Positions 1 to 11,178 of a stretch of 64,000 nucleotides of DNA are shown here, piece by piece. Source of the DNA: Anagrus nilaparvatae (lineage: Eukaryota > Arthropoda > Insecta > Hymenoptera > Mymaridae); NCBI GenBank assembly GCA_022575985.1, contig JAKSXM010000288.1, positions 213,501-277,500 of the forward strand. The letters are read 5' to 3'. Below the pieces are notes generated by a model. That model saw nothing but the letters and a program-made list of their open reading frames with translations, did no database searches and was not told the origin of the DNA. Every line of letters begins with the position of its first letter. Position 1 is the first letter of the stretch. The translations under genes and the position numbers were made by a program.

Positions 1-239
1 GGTTAGAAATATCTACATTTTTGCATAAAAAAAGAAAAATGAGAAAACTATTTTCATTTCACAAGAATTCAAAAAAAAATCGATAATGTAAAAATCTACA
101 TTACTTACGAGAGATAAGTTACTACACCATATTCTCTTAAATTTTTTAAACACATGTAAAATCTGGAAATTAATAAAATTTTATTTTTTTTTTGCTGCAA
201 TAATCTGAATAAATAGTTTTGTCAATTCGTGTTAAAATA

Positions 240-501
240 ATGAATCGGGCGAACATTTTAGGATTATATAAAAGATTATTGAGATATAGCCAAACTTTGA
301 AATTCACAGATCAAAAATTCTTTGTGTTCAGGGTTCGAAAAGAATTTTATTTAAATAAAGAAACCACCGATGAAAATACCATCAAATTTTTATATGAGGT
401 AAATGCAATTAATTGATTTTTTAATTTATTTATCAACTCTTAAACGCTATTCAAACTTTCAGAAAGGATTGACACTGTTGGAAAGAAAAAGGATTGTCTA
501 A
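240..501 (+). CDS. LYR-motif mini-protein (MIEF1-microprotein-like), first cistron
   Basis: Two exons, 240-398 and 463-501, joined in phase 0 across a 64-bp GT-AG intron, give 65 residues. The N-terminal segment GLYKRLLR is a LYR-type motif (complex1_LYR family) and is followed by a basic helix with FRVRKEF and a C-terminal KGLTLLERKR. Length and layout match the short LYR protein encoded upstream of human MIEF1 (AltMiD51), which acts in mitochondria on the mitoribosome; that role is taken from the family. An in-frame TTG lies upstream, but the first ATG (240) gives the canonical LYR length. The TAA at 499-501 touches the ATG of the next gene (MTRFR), so both sit on one spliced mRNA. The assignment to a precise LYR subfamily is inference, since these proteins are short. 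Confidence 0.8.
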
Positions 502-933
502 ATGATTTTAAAAGCTATCCATAATTATTTTAAATTACCAAATTTTCTTCTTATAACTCGTTCAAAATCATTAAAAAAAATAATTGATTATTCTAATGTA
601 CCAGTCTTAAATGACAATGATTTGGAAATCCAAAGAGTCAGAGGAAGTGGTCCAGGAGGTCAAGCGACTAATAAAACAAGTAATTGTATTGTTATGAAAC
701 ATAAACCAAGTGGTATAGTTGTCAAAAATCATGAAACTAGAAGTGTATGGGAAAATGAAAAACGTGCAAAAGAAAATTTAATTAAAAAACTTGATAACTT
801 TTATAATGGTGAAAATTCTATTGAAAATCAAGAAAAAATAATCAATACTAAGTTAAAATTAACTAAAGATTTAAAAAAAAAAAAAATTGCTGATTTAAAA
901 AAAGCTTTTAAGGAAAGAGAAGGACTTGATTAA
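502..933 (+). CDS. MTRFR: Mitochondrial translation release factor in rescue (MTRFR / C12orf65 type)
   Basis: The 143-residue protein carries the class-I release factor domain with the catalytic GGQ at residues 52-54 inside RGSGPGGQ. The typical downstream stretch NKTSN and [10 protein letters not shown] follow, and the C-terminus is lysine-rich. It lacks the codon-recognition domains of ordinary release factors, which is diagnostic of the rescue factors C12orf65/MTRFR and ICT1. MTRFR releases peptides from stalled mitochondrial large subunits, working with a partner such as C6orf203 in mammals. The N-terminus is short, basic and hydrophobic, as expected for a mitochondrial presequence. The ATG immediately follows the TAA of the LYR gene in the same exon and the same frame, so translation probably needs leaky scanning, reinitiation or readthrough. 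No separate promoter is visible between the two. Confidence 0.9.
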   Translation: MILKAIHNYFKLPNFLLITRSKSLKKIIDYSNVPVLNDNDLEIQRVRGSGPGGQATNKTSNCIVMKHKPSGIVVKNHETRSVWENEKRAKENLIKKLDNFYNGENSIENQEKIINTKLKLTKDLKKKKIADLKKAFKEREGLD

Positions 934-1873
934 AAAAAATTGTTTTATTAATATTTTACAATGTAAAATTTTCAAAAATGAAAATAATAACTTCTTTATT
1001 GATATAAAATTTAAATGTTATTTAATCCTTGATTTCTTTTTTACAATAAGATAAATTAAAAATTAGATTTATACGTTATTTATATCAAATCAACTAACAT
1101 TTTTTTTAAACTATTACAAATTTTTGTCATTTATTTATAAATAAAAACCAATAATTATCAATGCAAGGTATTTTTTACTTTATTTATAGAGATTTTTTTT
1201 TTTAAAGCTAATTATGCAGTCTTAAATATTCTACAAAAAAGAAAAAAATACCTTGAATTCCATTTTTTTTTTTAATATAAAAAAGTTTTAACCACTCATA
1301 TATATTTATATATATAAAAAAATTTTTTTTCAACCAACATATTTACTTGTATATTTTCAAAAAATTCTTTATTAACAAGTAACTAATCAAATAAGATGAT
1401 TTTTTTTTTTTAATTCGAGGATCATATAATTTTATATTTTTTATAAACTTATTTACATAAAAAAAAATTTTTTTACAAGAAAATAATACAGTACAGTTTT
1501 ACAGATACTGATATATAATTAACTAATTGATTTATTTCAAGTAAATAAATATTAACAAAATAAATTACAAATTTTTACTTTGATTTTTATACACTGTACT
1601 ATTTCTTTACTTTAAAAAAAGGGAATATGTAAAGGAAGAACGTAAGATTATGTACAAAAGACTTAACATTACTGCCATTATTCTTTGACAGTTTTAAATA
1701 ATATTAAAATGATAGTAGATAGAAAATGAAAAAATAATAATAAATTATATCAAATACAATTATCCCAAGTATCTTGGATATTTAAATACTATATAATATT
1801 GACAAATATGTACAAAATGCACATTGACCATCAGATTAAATATAACTTTTTTTTAAAAATTAGCAATTTAATC
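934..1873. other. Convergent 3' intergenic region
   Basis: This is AT-rich spacer between the convergent 3' ends of MTRFR (+) and chiffon (-), with many A and T homopolymers. It must hold both 3' UTRs. I see no ORF with coding character and no RNA gene. Confidence 0.6.
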
Positions 1874-4800
1874 TCAACTGTTTTTCGTACTATACGATTT
1901 GTTTTGTGAGTGCCTTTTATTATTTGGCCCAGATTTAAACTTTTTTTTTGGAGGCTGTCCAGACTTTGTTGGACTGGAACTTTTTAATTTCCTAAGTACA
2001 GTACTACTATTATCTAAGTCAACTTGACCATCAATTTTCGGAAGCCTAATAATAGGCTGTAAATTGTCCATACTCGATCTTCTATGATCACGAGTTTTCG
2101 TTGTACTTGTTTGCCCTGATGAGGAACACTCTCCGTTATGAGAATCAGAAGACGCACTATTACTTTTTCTGATTCTTTTTAGTTTTTTTTGTGAACGAGC
2201 ATTTTTTAAAAACAAGTCTTTTTTACATTTTTCACTTTTACTATTAAAGGAAGTTTGTCCTTTTAATTTATGTTTTCTTCTAATAAAATTTCTATGACTC
2301 GGTGATGAAAATGATAAACTGCTCTCACTTAAATGTTTCTTTGTCGGTGAGGACGAACTGTTAGGTCTTTGCTTTTTTGGCGTACTACAACAAACTCTTC
2401 TTTTAAATGTACTGCTTCTTTGTAACCTAATGGAAGACTTAGGAGTAACTTTTTTATTTAGAGATTTTCTTTTAAAACTATTATGTTTATGCTTTGGAGT
2501 TGTGTGTGTACTTTCTTGAGAAACTTCACTTGCTTCTCCATCGCTTTCACATTCAGTGGATTCTTCTTGTGATTTGGATTTATTCCAACTTTTGGATCTC
2601 CTATTTGATGATTTTGAAGTGTCTAAGACTTTCTCTTTGCATTTTTTAATTTTACTTCTTCTGGAACTAGATGCTATAATATTCATAGTTTCATTTTCCT
2701 TACCACTGTTGGTCGTTTTAGATTTATTATCATTTTCACTATCATTAAACTCATTGCTTAATAACGAATTTTCATTTCTGTTAATGACATCCTCTTGACT
2801 TTCAGCTTGTTTTATTAAAACTTTTTTTCTTAGTTTATTTCCTGGCCAACCTGTTTTATTTGTTCTTTTCTTTATTTTTCGTTTCTTCAAAGGTAGTTCT
2901 GAGCTTAAATCTCCACACTCAGAACTAGCATAAGAGGAATTTTCAATATTTGTGGGCACATTTTCGGGACATTTGTCCATTAGTTCTAGTAAATCAGGTG
3001 GTGCTCCTTTTGGTAACACTACTTCGCTGGCTTCAATTTCTGAACTTTCTGATGTTTGCAAAAAATCTACATGTGAATATACTAAATCATCAGGAACATC
3101 AGAATCAGAATCAAACATTTTATCAATATTTTTTACTAATTCTTTTAAATCTTCATCAACATCTGATTTCTGAGAAGATCTTTTCAGCACAGATTTTGAA
3201 TCTATATGAGACTTTGCTCTTGCTTCTTCGTGAATTGTACTAAGTTCTTTAGTTTGATAATTTGGATTTTTTTTCAAGATTGTTGACATTATAGCTAAAG
3301 TAGATGCATGACACCTGGGACTTTTTCTTGGAGAACGACCTATGTTAAATGCACCTCCTCTACCCCGTCCTCTACCTCTTCTATTTTCATTTCTTTGTAT
3401 TTTTTTATATAAAATCTCATGGAAATTTTCAATTTCATAAGGAAGAAGAAATGGTTTAGAGTTGTCTATTTCACTAAAATAATGCCAGAATTCAGCCCCT
3501 TCGTCTTGTCGCTGATAAGTTTGGTACCATGGTTCTGATGTTGGCACAGCTTCAAATGAAAAATGCATTTTTTCTACTTGAGCTAAAGGTTTTGTACACA
3601 AATTGGCTTCTTCTTCTGATTTTACATTAATTTGATTATTTGATTGTTCTTTTTCAATTTCTGTTTCACTTATGCCCGTTATTGGAGCTTGATACCTGTA
3701 TTTTAAAATTTTGAAATTAGTTAATTACTAAAAAAAATTAGATTGTCAATTCAAAAAATACATTACCTTAATCTACTTCCTGGAGTTTCAAACTTATAAT
3801 AATCAACGTTATCTTTAATAAGCGCTTCATTTTGTGACAACCTTTTCTTTTTCATTCTTCCCAACAAATTTGAATCTTGTAAATCCTCGTCAGCTTGTTT
3901 GTTAGGTGAAACATTTGGAGATGAACTTATTTCCATAGAATTTGCATTTTTGTCATTATCGCTTTCAGTATCTTTTGGTAAAATACTAGTATTATTATCA
4001 CTATTTTCACTTTCTTCACTACTAGAATCATCATCTCGTTTAGGTTCACCAAACATAAAAGACTCCGCTTCATTACTAAGTAACGATAATTCTGATTTTC
4101 TTACTCGTTTAAAACATAACTTTACTGGCTTATCACTAGAAACTTCTTCATCTTTAATTTTTTCATTAACTGATGCTTCTTTTGCTGCAGAAATTAGCAT
4201 GTTATTTGTTGGAAATGTGCTAGATCTTAATTTATTATTTAGCACTTCAACTTTATAATATTGTTTATTATCTTCAATCAATCTCTCTTCCACAGACAAT
4301 CTTTGTCTACCTTTAAACATTTTTTTACCTTTTTTCGATGTCCTATTTTTGCACCCATCATACCTATGCACTTTTGCTGGTTGAATAGATTCAACTTTAC
4401 TATTTTCATTTTCATTCTGAATGGTTTCTTGAATTTTAATTTTATTTTCAATGTCATATTTTTCTTCTTGAGAATTATAACCATTTATTTTTGGCTTTAA
4501 ATTCTCATTGTCTTTATAATCAGCACAAATCACATTCGCGTTACCATTCACTGTCACTTTTTGTTTTATTTCACAAACTAAATCTTCCTCTTCATCTTCT
4601 TCTGAATCAGTTTCCACCCAATAAGTTCCTTTTGATTTTTTAACAATAACTTTGTCTTCTAATAAATATTTATTATTTTTTTCTTCATCACTAAAAGGCC
4701 TACCTTTAGACCTTAATAAATGACCACTTTCAGGTTTTTGTCTTGTTCTTAAATTATGAGAACTATCTAAACTTAAATCTAAGTTTCGACGGGCACCATT

Positions 4801-7800
4801 GCATTGCACCATTTTGTTATTTTCTTCTTCAACTTTAAGAATATTTAAAGATGATTTTCTTTCTTTTTCATCTGATAGTAAAATACCATTTTCAATATTT
4901 TTATGTGCCCCATTAGCAAAAACTTTGCAATCACTATGATAAAACATAAAAACTTTATTTCTTGTATAATTTAAATTATTTTCTATATTTATATTACCTG
5001 TCATCTATTGTTTTGTTTTTCATGAGAAAAGCTTCAATATTTGCACCTGTGTTTATTAATTTATCTAACGATAAAAAATTATTATCATTGCGTATAAAGT
5101 TTTGGTGTTGACTACTTTGAAGATGTTTTGTTCTACTACGAAAGTCAACTCTACAGATTTCACAATATCCAGTATTTTCTGATTTACGAGTTTTTACATT
5201 GACTCGAGGCTTTCGAGTCATATCTTTGTCCTATAATAATATTTTAAATTAACAATTTAAAAAAAAAATATTTTTTAATATATGAGTAAAGTAAAGTAAA
5301 TTAATATAAAGTAAACTTACCCTTTTAACAGTAGTATTATTTTCTTTTGTAACTTTTTTCTGTAGCTTTTTGTTATCTGAATTCTCAATTTTATTTTCAA
5401 ATGGACAAGTACCAGGTTCACTATTAAAATTAATCATTGGCCATACTTTTAATTCAGCAAAAACAGGTCTTGTATCATTTTGATACGATTCCAATTTAAT
5501 AAACGGCTCCCTTAATAGTTTAACTTTGATATCTTTATTATCTTTTCTAATATTATGGGTTTCTTTTAAAGATGCAGTTATTTTGTCAAGCCAAACTACC
5601 AACTCATGAGTAGACCAAACAGGTATTCCCCATTTAAGTGCGTTATCAAGCGGATCCAGGGTACATTGTAATGGTTGCGTCAGAGCACGCTCCAACATTG
5701 CATCCACTCGGGATTTTGGTCTCAGAATATTTTGGCCCTTTGATGAATGTGTTGAATAATTAGATAGCGGACCTTCTACACTACAATATGGAGTTGGTGG
5801 AGTTGGAGCTTCTGTACTCCTTAGAGAGGGAGGTCCCCCTCCGCTTCCTCCACTGGCATAACCCCATTTACGTTGTTGTTGGACACCACCTGCTGTTAAT
5901 GGAATTAATTTGCTGTCTTCTTTATCACTTATTACTAATTCAACACTCTTTATTAAAAAGAGTTCTATCGTCTGAAAGTATCATAAAGAAATATTAGAAG
6001 GCCAAGCAGAATTTTAATAGAAAAAATATATATATAAGCAAATGTAAATGATGGATTTTATGTAAGCATAGAAAAATGTCAGTAAAAACAAAAAAAAATT
6101 GTCCGCGTCGCGCTTCTAATATAACACTTTTACGATATTATATTTTGTATTTGAATGTAGGTATATATTATAATATATGAGAGAGTAAAAAATATTTTTT
6201 CTATACATATACAACAAGAAGAACGCGAGGAGAACGATCCCCGATGCAGCAGAGTAGCAGATGCACACGCAGGGTCGGTCACACAACGCATACAAAAGAA
6301 AATCGCGCGCGCGCTCTCACGTACATATACACACATTCTCTCCCCAGACGGCCTGTTTTTTTTCTCAACATATATATTGTGTACACATTAGGAATTATAA
6401 TAAAAAAAAAAAAAATTATATATTTTGCAATATAAAATATATAAGAGAGATGCTTTGAATTTCGAAATATTAACATGACACACATATACACAAAATAAAA
6501 GGTAAAAACGAATCAAGTTTACAAAAAAACAAACAAAGCAAGTTATTTTTTTTGAATAATAAACAGTAAACTTTCCCTAATATTTTGCATTTCTAACGTC
6601 TTTTTACTTTCATTCTATTTTAATGCTATTTTAACATCATAAAATTACATTTCAAAAAAATGGAGTTTTCTTGTTTCCGTGCTTTAAATCATAATACAAG
6701 TATACAACACATCACTCACTTTTTTACATTGTATCTCGACTGGATAAATTAATTCTTGCCCTATATTTTTCAATTACTTTAGGTTTTTTATTTACAAAAT
6801 TCATACACTTGTTTATATTATTTTTTTGTAATTTAAACCTTGATGAATTAATGAAATTGCAAGTCTTTGATATGAACCCAAAAAATTGTTTAATAGAGAA
6901 GACGCGGAAGAATGTTTCGGTTTATACCTATAGTGTACGTCCCACGGAACTGTCACGCACAAAATGGCCATTCGCCGTTAAGAGCTTCCGGCGAACTACA
7001 CTCGATGGCGCAGTTTATTTGAAAAGAGAGAGAGAAGAAAGACCATACACGTACACATTTATTTTTTTATTTCTTCAAACTTTTGTATTTTATTTAATTT
7101 TAATTTAATTAATTAAATACTTAATTAGGTATTATTTAAGATGATTAATAATCAAAATTTTGTTTTATGTGTTATGAAAATAAAAAAATAAAAATTATAC
7201 AATAAATTGTAACAAATTTATTTTCGTGGTGCGTCCACGAGGTGGTGTTTTTTTAAACCGGTTTTGTTTGTCAACACTGGTCAACACAGCAGGCGCGAAA
7301 AGTTAAAAAAAGATACAAAATATAACAAACATTGTTGTCAGATTTTAAGAAATAATTTTGTGCAAAAATCAAGAATTGAAATTGGTTTAATTACATAAAC
7401 ATCAATAAAATTTAGCATTTGAATGATAAATACACTTTATGCTAAACTAAAATTTTTACATTTCATTTGAATGAAGTTAATTTAATTGAATGCAGTCTTG
7501 CCAGAATTTAAATTTTAAATACCCGCCAAAGTTTGGCAACAATGTCGAATAACAAAAATTGCATTTCAAGTTCAAAAAACAAAAAATAAAAATTTGAATC
7601 ATTGCACAAAAAAGAAATGTATATCGAAAATATTAGAAACAGTGAAGGTTTGGTTCTAAAAGTACCAAATTCTTAGGGCGGGTCCCCTTGACAGTACATC
7701 AAAACTTGGCAACATTTTATATATATACAAGATTCTTGCAGTAGAAATACTCTCCACCACCCTCTATACCCGCATTCCCTTCTACCTCAATATTCTGGAG

Positions 7801-8570
7801 GAACAAGGGGTCAAGAGCTTATTGCTTTCACAAATGGAGGATTGAATATAAATCATCCTGTTGCCTAACCGTTTCCTCTTTTGGCCCCCCCATATACCAT
7901 CAGTACACCCGCAACTACGTGAATTTACTATAAAAAAGTGTGCATGTATATTTTTTTATTTTACTTTTCTTTGGATTCCTAATTACAGTGCGATGCCTTT
8001 AATTTCTCAAAAATTATTTTTTTCTCAAATTTTTAAGATAAATAAAGTTTAAATTTGACGATTCTGGTAAAATTAAGAAGTAAAAATACTTAGGTATTTT
8101 AAAAAATGTTTGTTTATGAAATTAAAATAAAGAGAAATATTGCTGATTTTACATTTTTGTTATATAATAATTTTTATGTATCAACTTACACCACCAAGTT
8201 CCTTAATTTTGTTTTCTAATTTCTGAGAAAGTGAATGGTTTTTTATATCTAAATAAAATGATTTCTTTTCTAAAGGTTTTGGTCCTCTCTGAATTCGTAA
8301 ATCTAAAAATTATAAAATTATAAATTTTATTTATTTTTTAAACAAATATTTTATTATCATAAATCTTATCAAATAAATGGACAGGTTTTGAAATTTACAG
8401 TTAACCAAAAGATAAAATTTCGAATAAATTAAAGTTAAAAAAAAAGATAAGAAAATCGTCAAGATAAAATGTCAATAAAAAAATGTATAAAACTCACGTT
8501 TTCCCAAATTTTTTCTATGTGAAACTTGGTGCTGATGGGATTTTTGCTGAGCTTTGGATGGCGATACCAT
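1874..8570 (-). CDS. chif: Chiffon: DBF4-type regulatory subunit of the Cdc7 kinase
   Basis: Six coding exons in transcript order: 8570-8498, 8302-8190, 5971-5321, 5230-4998, 4933-3767, 3695-1874. All junctions are GT-AG and phase-compatible, giving 1,352 residues. Residues ~33-60 form the DBF4 BRCT-like motif N (PLEKKSFYLDIKNH, KELGG). Residues ~214-253 form motif M (LREPFIKLE through EPGTCPF). Residues 302-321 form the DBF4 zinc finger with C302, C305, H315 and H321. The long Ser/Lys-rich C-terminal part contains the chiffon-type block WYQTYQRQDEGAEFWHYF and RSPRKSPRCHASTLAIM. DBF4 activates Cdc7 at replication origins; in Drosophila the chiffon C-terminal half separately nucleates a Gcn5 complex. 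A 5' UTR acceptor at 8636-8635 and a candidate donor at 9679-9678 suggest a non-coding first exon near 9,680-9,800. The 2.2-kb intron 2 is unusually long for this gene. Confidence 0.93.
3767..4310 (-). repeat. chif: Two copies of a short motif within chiffon
   Basis: Exon 5 of chiffon encodes the same pattern twice, at about 4,310-4,210 and again at its 3' end (~3,850-3,767). The pattern is RLS-x2-E-x-LI-x-DN-x2-YYK-x-E-x4-5-LR. The second copy runs across the exon 5/6 splice junction. The spacing between copies is acidic and low in complexity. I do not know a function. Such repeated short linear motifs often bind a partner, but that is inference. Confidence 0.6.
5972..8189. other. Long second intron of chiffon with GC-richer islands
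   Basis: This 2.2-kb intron is mostly AT-rich but has three islands of clearly higher GC: about 6,100-6,350, 6,895-7,030 and 7,660-7,930. The first lies just upstream of exon 3. The second contains a GATGGCGC promoter-like word. They could be internal promoters or decayed inserts. The third holds the exon-like fragment listed separately. Short ORFs crossing the first island are low in complexity (CA/TA and GC repeats) and not convincing. Confidence 0.4.
7743..7868 (+). pseudogene. Exon-like coding fragment inside a chiffon intron
   Basis: A plausible acceptor (TTCTTGCAG, ending 7,741) precedes an open frame of 41 codons ending in TAA at 7,866-7,868. The translation is protein-like rather than low-complexity: it includes PLYPHSLLPQYSGG, TRGQELIAFTNGG and ends LNINHPVA. 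No upstream exon on this strand is evident within the host intron, and I do not recognise the family. It may be the retroposed or duplicated terminal exon of another gene, or the 3' exon of a nested gene. Base composition is GC-richer than its surroundings. Confidence 0.35.
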
Positions 8571-11178
8571 TCCTATTCGATAAAATCTTTCTTTTTTTAT
8601 TTTTGATATTTTAAAATCTATTTTTTCATTCTAACTGTAAGAAAAAAATTAAAATTTTAAATCATTTTTTAAGGAAATTAAAAAAATTGTATAATTATTA
8701 TATAAAAACAGTAATGTTCATCAAGTTACAATAAATAAATAAATAATCATAATAGACAAACACAAATTTTGATAAATAATATTAAGTAGGTATACCTATT
8801 GAAATTTCGTGACGCTAATGCATATTTCTAAGTAATTTTTTTTTTTTTTTGTGATTTTCAAGTAATTCTATATTTTATATCATTTTATTATGCCAATTTA
8901 TGTAATTTAACACGCTTGTCTTGATTATAATTATAAGTATAGAATTATTTTTTTTTTTGTTATTTTAATTTTTGTTCATTCCATGAAAGTAAAATAGCAC
9001 TTTTGTTCAAAAAATCGTAATTCTATTATTTTCCTGCTAAAAATAATTTTTTACTTTCTAATAAAGAATAAATTTGGTGAAATTTAAAAATTCTAAGGTT
9101 CACTGAGTTTATTTTAAGATAAATCTAAAATTAATTAAAAAAATGAACATATACTACTTATGTATTTTAAACTAACTTAAAAATTTTTCTAATAAATTCT
9201 GAGTGTAGATTCAAAGTGACATTATGTAAATTTGATATTTGATACAAATTTAATACAAAAATAGAATAAAATAAGTATGCTACTAGGAACTTTGTATATT
9301 TCACATTTATAAAAAAATTAGAGAATTATGGTACTTATATACCAAAATAGAATTCAAAGAAAATATCTGTTCCTTAAATTAAAATTAATTGTTTTTTAAT
9401 TTACTTTGTAGTTGAAAATTAAATTTCAGACTTATGGTATGCAAAATTAAAGTTATTAAATTATAAAAATTATTTAAAAACAAAAAAGCAACAATATAAT
9501 TATATATTAATATACTACCTAAAAATGAATTTTAGACCCCTACAACAATATTAACAACTGGTTTTATATGTTATCACTAATAAATTCTTTAGCTCAATAG
9601 ATAATATAAAAAATTGCTTCTCTTCGTTTTTATTATACTCAAGTCGTAAAATTGAATAAATTATGTTATCTAAACTTACCTCTATAACAAATAATGATAA
9701 TTGAGTATACACATACACCAATAATTATATATTTATGAATTTATTTTTCAGAGTTTCATTAACTGTATAAAATTTGAATTTTACGTAAAAATATCACATT
9801 TCTTAACGATAATTTCTTCATTGAAGATTTATTTTTTTTTTATTTAAAAAAAAAACTTTAACTATAAAACTATTACTTTTTTATTATTAAAATAATGTAA
9901 CTTTTTTCGAGCATCACACGAACAATACGCATTTTGATATTAAATAAATTAAAATTCTCACTCCAACACAGCTGTAAAAATATATCTGTATTGTGTATCT
10001 TTTGTATCTTCTGAAGTTTGTTGCTTATAAAAAAAGCGGGATACGTCATGCACTCGCACGTGTTTAGCGGCAATTTTAAAATAAACCGACACATTTGTTA
10101 TAATATTTTTATTAAAAATATATTAATTATTTTTTTTACTTTTAATAATTTTTAAATTTTATTTTATTTTTTTAATTTGGTATTCAGAAGTTCTAAATTC
10201 TCAAAAATAATGATAAAAGACTTAAAAGAAAACATTTCAATCAGCTGAAGTTATCTGAAAATTTTCATTGGTAAAGAAGAGAATAATTTTTGTTTTTTGA
10301 CCTTGTGTTGTGTCTCCTGCCTTTTTTCTATCCCTTTCTCTTTTTCTTCTGCTACTTCTTTCTTTTCTATCTTATAACGTTATACATATGCATAGCACAT
10401 GTTCTACTGAACTTGACAAAACACTATCTACAAAAACACAGATAGTGCTTATTTCTTATTTACTGTAATGAAAAAAATACCCTATTGAGTCCGACCCTTC
10501 CCCACTCTAAAGAAATTTTTATCGTTCTCTCATTGGCAGATTTAAATTCCGGACCTAAAGTTACAGAAATTTCCGTTAACAGCGCTAATTTTTAACTTCT
10601 GTCATTGGTGCCTGACCTAAATTTAAACAAGGAGTGGGGAAGGGTCAGACTCAATATGATTGAAAGAAAATGTTGTCTTATAATTTTGTGTATACACATT
10701 AGCAGAATACCAATTAGACTATTTACATACGCGTGTAATAAGAGTAATAATTTAACTGAAATTTAATAAAAATATGATATTTTTTGTGTTCATAGATTAA
10801 AATTATTTGAAAATTTTAATTGAAAGAAAATTTATTAGATTTTGTCAATATATAGGTAAATAGCATTTTTTATTTATCAAAAATGACCTTGTCGAGTGGA
10901 GCAGACATCATTTTTATTTATGCATACATCATAATTTTAATTTAAAAATTAATTTTTTTTTCCTGTGCGAATAACTTTTTTACATTTAACTATATACCAA
11001 TTTATACATATAAAATGTTAAAAATATAAAAATTTTTTTTTCCAGGCTACAAATAAAAAGTTCAATAATTATAAACATTCACTTATAAAAGTCTTGCATC
11101 ATCTTTTAAAAAATACTGAAATTTCCTGAAATAAAATTAACAATTATTTATTTGCATGAAAAATTGCAAAAATTTAAA
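8571..11178. other. Divergent intergenic region, chiffon / SERHL promoters
   Basis: This 2.6-kb AT-rich region lies between the divergent starts of chiffon (-) and the hydrolase gene (+). It holds a likely 5' UTR intron of chiffon (donor at 9679-9678, acceptor at 8636-8635, minus strand) and a small inverted-repeat element at 10,484-10,655. No coding ORF is supported; the ORF at 9,873-10,094 (-) has no recognisable motif. Confidence 0.5.
10484..10655. mobile_element. 172-bp MITE-like inverted-repeat element
   Basis: Terminal inverted repeats of ~24 bp (ATTGAGTCCGACCCTTCCCC and its near-perfect complement) bound the unit at 10,484-10,507 and 10,632-10,655. They differ at about one position. 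The interior is non-coding and has two related words around GACCTAAA. No clear target-site duplication is visible. The unit is too short to encode a transposase, so it would be non-autonomous. Confidence 0.6.

Noticed and set aside
2556..3243. ORFs on the plus strand opposite chiffon
   Set aside because: They are antisense shadows of the long Ser/Lys-rich chiffon exon, with leucine-rich composition from complementing AT-rich codons.
5788..5997. Plus-strand 69-codon ORF
   Set aside because: It is antisense to chiffon exon 3, whose minus-strand reading is clearly DBF4-like.
6130..6491. Overlapping small ORFs on both strands
   Set aside because: They cover simple repeats and GC-rich words; no motif and several frames are equally open.
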